Below the pieces are notes generated by a model that worked only from the letters and a program-made list of their open reading frames with translations, was not told where the DNA came from and did not search any database. From assembly GCA_035256645.1 (NCBI GenBank), contig DATEXU010000272.1, positions 1-12,032 on the forward strand: a stretch of 12,032 bases of DNA. The letters are read 5' to 3'. Position numbers and translations under genes: made by a program. This document shows positions 6,921 through 12,032 of this stretch, one piece after another. The stretch is from G026625185 sp035256645 (GTDB taxonomy: Bacteria > Desulfobacterota > WTBG01 > JAGOGO01). The first letter of the stretch is position 1. Every line of letters starts with the position of its first letter.

Positions 6921-7472
6921 TTACCTAACCGGAGAAGCAGGAGTGGAATATGCTTCCGAAAGCGCAGTGGCATAAGGGGAGATCTCAACTGGATTTACCG
7001 CCCCCATAACATCTTGTAAAAATTGGGGGTCATTGAACAGGGAAGCAGCTGTGCCGCCGTCAACACTCTCTCCGCAGGCGCAATCTATTTTATATCTTTT
7101 TCCTTCTAACTCGTTTACCACCCCCTGACAGGAAATATCCTCCCTTTTTTCCAAGGGTGTGCTGATTTGATAGGCAACCTCTGCTAAAAAAGTGCAGTCA
7201 ACCGGTTCATCCATTTTAGCTTTTTCGAAAACAGGATACTGGGCTTTGACAAGAAGGTTTTTTTTCATCTCAAAGAGCTTTGCTTTGTCCCAATTTTCTG
7301 TATCCTTGGGGAGGAAAAATTCCAGACCCACGTACTTTACGGCAAGATCAACAACCTCTCCCTGGGTCATTGCCGAACCCAAAAGATTTGTAGTTGCGGC
7401 AGGTTCTCCAAAAGATAGGGAAGGGGAATAACATCCAAAAAATACTATGAGTATTAAGAAGATTTTTTTCAT
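6921..7472 (-). CDS. Exported four-cysteine protein of unknown function, first gene of the EPS operon
   Basis: I do not recognise a family. The 183-residue protein has a signal peptide (MKKIFLILIVFFGCYSPSLS; cleavage near SFG|EP). FFGC at 11-14 is a poor lipobox, so lipidation is possible but unlikely. The mature protein has four cysteines: C93, C115 and a C131-A-C133 pair, suggesting disulfides or a metal site. The middle (about 37-110) is predicted mostly helical; the C-terminus is Pro/Ala/Ser-rich and low in structure. An AAAGGGGG sequence lies 9 nt before the ATG, and a good sigma70-like promoter lies about 50 nt upstream. As the first gene, abutting the barrel gene, it probably acts in the periplasm in EPS assembly or export. 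That is inference from position. Confidence 0.75.
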   Translation of the reverse strand: MKKIFLILIVFFGCYSPSLSFGEPAATTNLLGSAMTQGEVVDLAVKYVGLEFFLPKDTENWDKAKLFEMKKNLLVKAQYPVFEKAKMDEPVDCTFLAEVAYQISTPLEKREDISCQGVVNELEGKRYKIDCACGESVDGGTAASLFNDPQFLQDVMGAVNPVEISPYATALSEAYSTPASPVR

Positions 7473-7527
7473 TAATGAAAACCCCCTTTCTTACTTTCTT
7501 AAAGGATTACTCATTGCTAAATGTTTC

Positions 7528-7556
7528 TATATATACAAAAAAATTGGCAATTTCAA
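7528..7556 (-). promoter_or_regulatory. Sigma70-like promoter of the EPS operon
   Basis: On the minus strand, TTGAAA (7556-7551) and TATATA (7533-7528) are separated by 17 nt. Transcription would begin near 7521, giving a leader of about 50 nt before the first ATG at 7472. The -35 box matches consensus at five of six positions; the -10 box is looser, within an AT-rich stretch. No other good promoter is visible in the tightly packed genes downstream. Confidence 0.45.
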
Positions 7557-7610
7557 GAAAAAACATTAGGTTTCGCCCCTTTTTTAACAAATTTTCTTTA
7601 GGGCGTAAAA

Positions 7611-7748
7611 AAATTGAGACCTTCGCAAAATATGTTTCTGTCATCCCGAACTCGTTTCAGGGTCTCAGAACGCGTTGATTTTATTAGATGCTGAAACAAG
7701 TTTATGACATGACGCGCTATTTTATGACTTTTGCAAAAGTCTCAAATT
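7611..7748. mobile_element. MITE-like element with 20-bp terminal inverted repeats
   Basis: The ends 7611-7630 and 7729-7748 are inverted copies with 17 of 20 positions matching; the core is TGAGACnTTnGCAAAA. Inside lies a second, nested inverted pair: 7639-7660 (TGTCAT...CGTTTCAG) against 7691-7709 (CTGAAACAAG...ATGACA). The right end also contains a perfect 16-bp palindrome, GACTTTTGCAAAAGTC (7726-7741). There is no coding capacity. The size of about 138 bp and nested symmetry fit a non-autonomous, IS-derived element or a dispersed palindromic repeat. It lies between the end of the permease gene and the EPS promoter. As a hairpin it may also act as a transcription barrier between the two units. 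Confidence 0.65.
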
Positions 7749-7825
7749 GCGAGGGCTGAGAAAAGATTTTTTGAGGTTGAAAAACATTTTGGGCGACGGC
7801 AAGGAGAGTTTTTTACATAAGGGGA
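7749..7825. other. Intergenic tail between permease stop and MITE-like element
   Basis: These bases hold no open frame and no convincing terminator. A few short A/T runs are present but no stable stem precedes them. Together with 7473-7748 this makes a 353-bp gene-free stretch whose recognisable contents are the EPS promoter and the MITE-like element. Confidence 0.5.
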
Positions 7826-9667
7826 TCAGGACGGTTTCATCCGGGGAAGATAATTGATAACAAATTGGAATTTTGGAAAAACTCGAGGAAGCCGCATCAG
7901 ATTGAAAACCATAACCCCGATGCTTAAACGATCAAGCCAGGAAGACATGGGCCAGCCAAAATGCACGGTGATCTGACTCTCCTGCATTTCATACTCCACA
8001 ACTTTCAGGACAGCAACCATTCGCTGATATAAACTTGTATTGATAAGGGGAAAACGATAGTGGTTGGTCGCCAGTTTGTGGGGAATTCCCTGGCGCGGGG
8101 AATAAAACGTGACGTAGGCTTCATTGTCTTTGGGATTGTTTAAAGCTTCTTCCCAGGGTCGTCGGAAATAGATATGGATATCAGGACTGGAGGTTTGAGC
8201 CAACTGGAGAACCATCTCCATTTCGTTGTCAGTCTTTTCAATCTCCTTGATCTCCGGCGCTCGCTTGCGCGCCACCACAAAACCAGCTAACAGAACAATG
8301 CCGGTTACTGCCGCCCACAACATGGTACCGTGGGGTTTCTTGATCGCCAGAAAGACAAAGCAACTCACAAAAACAACCCACATCACGAGCGTAACCAATC
8401 GGCTGGTATTAAACTGGATTACCTCCTTTGTCCCCTTGAAATAACGATAGATAAGAAGAGACCCCATGTTAATACAGAAACAGGCGATCAGGCCCAGGGC
8501 ATACATATCGGCCAGGATCATCTGTCTGCCCTGGGTGATAAAGATGATGGTAGAAAAGAAAATGGCATTAAGGAGGTGAATGCGGTAGAGCGATTGACGG
8601 CGGTTGGTGGCTATGAGCCAAAGGAATTGATAGCGATGTGCCGCCCGCTCCATCAGTTCGCTGGAGGCCACAAAGGCGGTATTAACCGCCATGGTTAGGG
8701 TAAAACTGGCAAGGACGCCCACCGCCACCCCAAAAGGAACGCCATTGACTAACGTAGCAAAGTAAGTGATCAAATCACCTTCGTGTTTTGCAAAGTCAAT
8801 ATTCGCGGATAGAGCCAAGGCAGCCATTGCAGGAGTTACCAGGCCGACCGTGATGGCTAAGAATATATACGCCTTTTTTGTCTCCTGCCAGTTCCGCACC
8901 AGCCCGGTGGTTTGAAGCACTGATTCAACCCCGGAATATGCCAGCACGCAACTGGCGACAGAAGCAATAAAAATTTCATAGGTCCCGATCCAGGAGCCGG
9001 TTTGTAAGCGGGCATGGGTTTGATGCATGGCCTCTTTGAGACGACCTATGGAGTCGCCATCCAGGCCGATGATACCGGAAACGATCAGGTTCAGGAAGAT
9101 GAAGGCAGCCGCGATAAAGATGGTAAAGGTAAAACGGGCGTTATCCCGGATCCCCAGGATGTTGAGGCCTGCCACCGCCCAGATGATTACCAGAACCAGG
9201 GTTATAATTGCCGATTGAGATAAAGGGAAAAAAGAGGAAGCATTGAGCACCGCACTCACTGCGGACAGGCAGGCAGTGAGGGTGTAATCTACCATGATCG
9301 AGGCCACGGCCACAAAGGAAACCATGGGGCCAAGCACCAGATAAGAGAATGAATAAACGCCGCCGCCAATGAGTTTATGGTGCTCAAGAATCTCGGCAAT
9401 CTCCACCAGCCGGGTGGTCATATAATGGATGAATACAGCAGTAAAGGCGATAAAGAAAATAGCGCTGACGCCGATAAAGCGGTAGGCTTCAGCCGGAGCA
9501 TAGAAGACCGAGGTGAGTTCATCCATGAGGGTAATAATCGCAATGGAAAGCCAGGTGAGCAGCCAGCGCCCCTTGAAGTAGTAAGAGAGGAGGCCTGGTT
9601 TGCGAAGCAGAAAAATGAAGAGAGCAAGCAAAGAGAGGTTAAGAATAAGAAGAGTTGCTGTTTTCAT
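7826..9667 (-). CDS. APC-superfamily permease with soluble C-terminal domain
   Basis: This 613-residue protein has about 12-14 hydrophobic segments up to about residue 466, then a soluble tail of about 145 residues. APC landmarks are the glycine-rich start of an early helix (GGGVYSFSYLVLGP, 101-114) and YSGVESVLQTTGLVRNWQETKKA (244-266), which matches the conserved loop before helix 7 in amino-acid permeases. The substrate is probably an amino acid or other small amine, but cannot be named. The tail (about 480-613) is basic near its end, contains HFGWPMSSWLDRL, and fits no domain I know. The ATG at 9667 is 12 nt after the macro-domain gene's stop and has no clear ribosome binding site, which suggests coupling. 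By eye its GC content is higher than that of the EPS genes. Confidence 0.82.
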   Translation of the reverse strand: MKTATLLILNLSLLALFIFLLRKPGLLSYYFKGRWLLTWLSIAIITLMDELTSVFYAPAEAYRFIGVSAIFFIAFTAVFIHYMTTRLVEIAEILEHHKLIGGGVYSFSYLVLGPMVSFVAVASIMVDYTLTACLSAVSAVLNASSFFPLSQSAIITLVLVIIWAVAGLNILGIRDNARFTFTIFIAAAFIFLNLIVSGIIGLDGDSIGRLKEAMHQTHARLQTGSWIGTYEIFIASVASCVLAYSGVESVLQTTGLVRNWQETKKAYIFLAITVGLVTPAMAALALSANIDFAKHEGDLITYFATLVNGVPFGVAVGVLASFTLTMAVNTAFVASSELMERAAHRYQFLWLIATNRRQSLYRIHLLNAIFFSTIIFITQGRQMILADMYALGLIACFCINMGSLLIYRYFKGTKEVIQFNTSRLVTLVMWVVFVSCFVFLAIKKPHGTMLWAAVTGIVLLAGFVVARKRAPEIKEIEKTDNEMEMVLQLAQTSSPDIHIYFRRPWEEALNNPKDNEAYVTFYSPRQGIPHKLATNHYRFPLINTSLYQRMVAVLKVVEYEMQESQITVHFGWPMSSWLDRLSIGVMVFNLMRLPRVFPKFQFVINYLPRMKPS

Positions 9668-9679
9668 CTGAAGGAACTT

Positions 9680-10204
9680 TTAAAGCTGTTTTTTTAACTC
9701 GTTAAGAAATGTTTTGAGGCTCTCTTTTCCAAAAAGGCAAAAGACCACTTGTTTAATATTCGTTTTTCCCTTCAAGTACTCAATGGTCGTGGAAAGCATG
9801 ATGTGGGCGCACCGGTCGAGCGGAAAGCCGAAAATGCCGGTGCTGATGGCCGGGAAAGCCACGCTTTTCAATTTATTTTCTTCAGCTACCCGGAGGCTGT
9901 TTAAGGTGGCATTTATTAATTTTCCATCTTCATTTCCCTCGCCCATCCGGGGACCGACCGCGTGGATTACATACCGGGCCTTTAAATTTCCTCCGGTGGT
10001 GATCACCGCGCCTCCTACAAACGTGCCCCCGATTTTATCACACTCCTCTTGAATTTTTGGCCCACCCTTGCGTCGGATTGCTCCGGCTACACCGGCCCCG
10101 AGCTGGAGAGCCGCATTCGCAGCATTGACAATCGCATCAGTATCCATTTCCGTGATATCGCCTTCGACAAGCTCGATAATGGATTTATTGATGGTTTTCT
10201 TCAT
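9680..10204 (-). CDS. Macro-domain protein (ADP-ribose binding / deacylating)
   Basis: The protein has 174 residues and consists of a single macro domain. Motifs are VEGDITEMDTDAIVNAAN (13-30), the ligand-loop LGAGVAGAIRRKGGP (35-49), and AFPAISTGIFGFPLD (116-130), which contacts the distal ribose/phosphate. Such proteins bind ADP-ribose and hydrolyse O-acetyl-ADP-ribose or ADP-ribosyl-protein bonds. The loop sequence is of the GAGVAGAIRRKGG type seen in thermophile and archaeal macro proteins rather than the GGGGVDGCIHRA type of E. coli YmdB. I chose the ATG at 10204-10202 because GGGAGAG sits 7 nt before it; an in-frame ATG at 10237 has no ribosome binding site. It lies 12 nt upstream of the permease, probably in one transcript. 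Confidence 0.9.
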   Translation of the reverse strand: MKKTINKSIIELVEGDITEMDTDAIVNAANAALQLGAGVAGAIRRKGGPKIQEECDKIGGTFVGGAVITTGGNLKARYVIHAVGPRMGEGNEDGKLINATLNSLRVAEENKLKSVAFPAISTGIFGFPLDRCAHIMLSTTIEYLKGKTNIKQVVFCLFGKESLKTFLNELKKQL

Positions 10205-10211
10205 ATAAAAA

Positions 10212-10218
10212 CTCTCCC
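10212..10218 (-). promoter_or_regulatory. Ribosome binding site that sets the macro-protein start
   Basis: GGGAGAG on the minus strand, 7 nt before the ATG at 10204-10202. It favours this start over the in-frame ATG at 10237-10235. Confidence 0.65.
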
Positions 10219-10256
10219 TTTTACTTAACCGGGCCATTTGTTAGAGCGATACCTTA

Positions 10257-10326
10257 TCAAACCACTAAAAATATTTCAACCCCCGCTTATTTTAATGAAA
10301 AACATAAATGAATTAGACTGGTTTGA
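10257..10326. repeat. Inverted repeat upstream of the macro gene
   Basis: TCAAACCA (10257-10264) and TGGTTTGA (10319-10326) are perfect 8-bp inverted arms. The pairing continues into CTAA/TTAG if a 2-nt bulge is allowed. The loop is 54 bp, AT-rich, with no open frame. It lies where the promoter of the macro/permease unit should be and could be a two-site operator, a small degenerate repeat or chance. Confidence 0.3.
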
Positions 10327-10584
10327 CTCATGCCCAACGAACCAAGGGCTTGTTTTTTGTTGACTTTTTCACCCCACTACGATTAAAAGGATAAAAATAC
10401 CAAATCCAAAAGGAGTTGATTGCGGCATAAAAGAAGAGTTTCTCATGGGAAGGGTTTTTGTGATTGATGAGAATAAAATAAGGCCGGATTGCCGGACGAA
10501 AAGGTGGAAGGCCTTTTACATTTTTTATGTTAAGGAATACCAAAAAACTTATGAGAAGTTTTTTGTGCTCACGATGACTTTTTA
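10327..10584. other. Non-coding divergent intergenic region
   Basis: This lies between the leftward macro/permease unit and the rightward protease gene. Short open frames on both strands (10328-10543 minus, 10445-10714 plus) have poor start contexts and no family resemblance, and I do not call them. A weak stem AAGGCC/GGCCTT (about 10480-10515) flanked by A/T runs could terminate in either direction but is not convincing. No tRNA, riboswitch or strong promoter was recognised. Confidence 0.45.
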
Positions 10585-10687
10585 TACCAAGTCGCCTTCA
10601 TTTGCATATCTTTGTTGTCTCCTCGTCATACTCCTCGACGTCGATTCATCGTCGTCGCCTCGATCTGCTTTTGAATGCAACTTGGTA
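10585..10687. mobile_element. Second MITE-like palindromic element upstream of the protease gene
   Basis: The ends TACCAAGTCGCCTTCA (10585-10600) and TGAATGCAACTTGGTA (10672-10687) are inverted copies, matching at 14 of 16 positions. The interior is an imperfect palindrome of CTC/CGTCG motifs centred near TCGACGTCGA (about 10635-10644). There is no coding capacity. The total is about 103 bp, ending 23 nt before the protease ATG, so it occupies the expected position of the promoter and leader. It is unrelated in sequence to the element at 7611-7748. Confidence 0.6.
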
Positions 10688-10710
10688 TTAACCGGAAAGA
10701 CGAAAAGATC

Positions 10711-11955
10711 ATGAGAAAAAGAAACTTTTTGGTTTTCGGGATGGCGTTTCTTTTGTTGTTCACAAGAGTTTCTTCCTTAAAAGCCGAAGAAGAAGATATC
10801 GCTGCTCTCGTAAAAAAAATTTCTCCCTCGGTAGTTTCCATTTTTGCCTACGATGAGACCGGGAAACTCATTAGCCAGGGGAGCGGATTTTTTATCACCG
10901 CCCAAGGCGAGGCAATTACTAACCGCCACGTACTGGAAGGCGCAACCTGGGCGGAGATAAAAATCGCCGCGGGGAAAATTTATCCGGTTAACCTGGTGCT
11001 GGCAGAAGATGCGCCCGGGGACTTAGTCCGGTTTTCAGTAAACATCCCGGCCAGCAAGGTGGCGCCTCTTTTAATAAGCGCTGTTGTTCCCAGCTCAGGA
11101 GAAAAAATAATAGTAATCGGAAGCCCGCTTGGGCTTGAGCAGACGGTAACCGAAGGCAGTGTCTCCGCAGTGCGGAATATGCCGGGGGTGGGCAAGATGC
11201 TTCAGATTTCAGCTCCGATATCTCCGGGTTCGAGTGGAAGCCCGGTGATTAACCTCAAAGGCGAGGTAATCGGCATTGCCACCTTGCAGATGGTGGAGGA
11301 AAAGAAATTAAACTTCGCGGTTTCAGGGGAAAGGATTACAAAGCTCATTGCCGGCAAAGGCAAAGCCCTGGCTACCTGGGCAGAAAAAAGTAAAAAAGAG
11401 GCTAAGGCAGAGAAAATTTTCCGTCTCGGAATGAGTTGGTACTGGTCAAAAAATTATGAAAAGGCGGTTCCCTATTTAGAGGAATCAACCAAACTTAACC
11501 CCCGCGATGCGGATGCGTTTTTTTACTTAGGCGTAACTTACGGGGACCTCGAACGGCATCAAGAGGAAATTGATGCTTACAAACAGGCAATAAGAATCAA
11601 TCCGAATTATGCTGATGCGCAGTATGACTTGGGAGTAGCGTGCGGGTATCTTGGTCGCTGGCAGGAAGCGGTTGAGGCTTTTAAAGAAGCAATCAGGATT
11701 AACCCGGATGATGCTGAGGCGCGCAACAACCTGGGGGTAGCTTTCAAAAACCTTTCCCGCTATGATGAGGCGATTGATGCTTATAAGCAGGCACTAAGGA
11801 TCAATCCCGATTATGCCAAGGCGCATTATAACCTGGGGGTAGCTTACCTTGGTTCAGGCGATAAAAGCTCAGCGATCGAGGAATACAAAGTTCTAAGCGA
11901 GTTGGACAAAAAAAGCGCGGATACATTGTTTGCGTTAATTCAAAAAGAGAACTAA
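10711..11955 (+). CDS. Exported trypsin-like (HtrA-like) serine protease with C-terminal TPR array
   Basis: The protein has 414 residues from the ATG at 10711. GGAAAGA lies about 11 nt upstream; an in-frame ATG at 10675 falls inside the palindromic element and would put 12 polar residues before the signal peptide. The signal peptide is 1-25 (SLKA|EEE). The trypsin-like domain spans about 28-215 with a full triad: His73 in TNRHV, Asp104 in GDLVRFSV and Ser175 in SPGSSGSPV. No PDZ domain follows. Instead about five TPRs of 34 residues run from about 234 to 403, several nearly identical (AYKQAIRINPNYADA, AFKEAIRINPDDAEA, AYKQALRINPDYAKA). The likely role is periplasmic proteolysis or quality control with the TPRs choosing partners. 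The gene stands alone on the plus strand. Confidence 0.88.
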   Translation: MRKRNFLVFGMAFLLLFTRVSSLKAEEEDIAALVKKISPSVVSIFAYDETGKLISQGSGFFITAQGEAITNRHVLEGATWAEIKIAAGKIYPVNLVLAEDAPGDLVRFSVNIPASKVAPLLISAVVPSSGEKIIVIGSPLGLEQTVTEGSVSAVRNMPGVGKMLQISAPISPGSSGSPVINLKGEVIGIATLQMVEEKKLNFAVSGERITKLIAGKGKALATWAEKSKKEAKAEKIFRLGMSWYWSKNYEKAVPYLEESTKLNPRDADAFFYLGVTYGDLERHQEEIDAYKQAIRINPNYADAQYDLGVACGYLGRWQEAVEAFKEAIRINPDDAEARNNLGVAFKNLSRYDEAIDAYKQALRINPDYAKAHYNLGVAYLGSGDKSSAIEEYKVLSELDKKSADTLFALIQKEN

Positions 11956-12032
11956 AGGAACATTCTATAATCCCTTCTGTTAAGCTACTTTTTTTCTTGA
12001 CTTTTTAACCGGTTAGTATTAAAAAAAAATAA
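11956..12032. other. Downstream tail, no assignable feature
   Basis: AT-rich sequence after the protease stop. A short perfect palindrome TAACCGGTTA (about 12005-12014) is flanked by T and A runs, but there is no classical stem plus T-run terminator. No gene begins before the window ends. Confidence 0.4.

Noticed and set aside
7431..7472. Lipoprotein signal (FFGC) on the first EPS-operon protein
   Set aside because: The residues before Cys14 fit the lipobox poorly and a normal signal-peptidase I site follows (SFG|EP), so I do not call it a lipoprotein.
10360..10390. Plus-strand TTGACT with AT-rich -10 candidate as the protease promoter
   Set aside because: The -10 match is poor and it lies more than 300 nt from the start codon with the palindromic element between.
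10328..10543. Minus-strand 71-codon frame in the divergent intergenic region
   Set aside because: Random-looking composition, no start context and no recognisable motif.
10445..10714. Plus-strand 89-codon frame upstream of the protease
   Set aside because: It runs through the MITE-like element, has no ribosome binding site and no family resemblance, and ends inside the protease start region.
11995..12026. Promoter-like TTGACT ... TATTAA at the right edge, plus strand
   Set aside because: Spacing is about 14 nt, too short for sigma70, and no gene start is visible in the window to support it.

Overview
The window looks like chromosomal DNA of a Gram-negative, Tat-competent bacterium. The evidence is an outer-membrane beta-barrel, a polysaccharide export protein of the Wza/OPX family, a fused Wzz/tyrosine kinase and Tat leaders. 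Gene content and moderate-to-low GC resemble uncultured Desulfobacterota, Nitrospirota or Omnitrophota genomes, but nothing here fixes the phylum.

Bases 1-7472 (minus strand, read right to left) form one tight exopolysaccharide operon. A sigma70-like promoter lies at 7528-7556. The genes follow in this order: an exported four-cysteine protein of unknown function, a BBP2-like outer-membrane beta-barrel, a short OPX periplasmic export protein, a Wzz/BY-kinase co-polymerase with an unusual inserted domain, an O-antigen ligase/polymerase-type membrane protein, and a membrane-anchored TPR protein. Two small Tat-leader peptides close the visible part. Genes abut or overlap throughout. The kinase and co-polymerase would control chain synthesis, the Wzy/ligase-like protein would polymerise or transfer the chain, and the OPX protein plus barrel would export it. 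No glycosyltransferase or flippase is visible; they may lie beyond the left edge.

The most unusual items are at the left end. A 69-residue peptide has a Tat leader followed by seven consecutive four-residue units that each begin with cysteine. A tandem paralogue with an almost identical leader runs off the window. The second unusual item is a roughly 130-residue DUF4388/MshEN-like insertion inside the ATPase domain of the tyrosine kinase.

Bases 7473-7825 are intergenic and hold the EPS promoter and a 138-bp MITE-like element with terminal inverted repeats. Bases 7826-10204 (minus) hold an APC-superfamily permease with a soluble C-terminal domain, preceded by a macro-domain ADP-ribose enzyme, probably as a two-gene unit. 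Bases 10205-10710 are non-coding and contain a weak inverted repeat and a second, unrelated MITE-like palindromic element. Bases 10711-11955 (plus) encode an exported trypsin-like (HtrA-like) serine protease with a C-terminal array of about five TPRs and no PDZ domain. The last 77 bases hold nothing I can assign.
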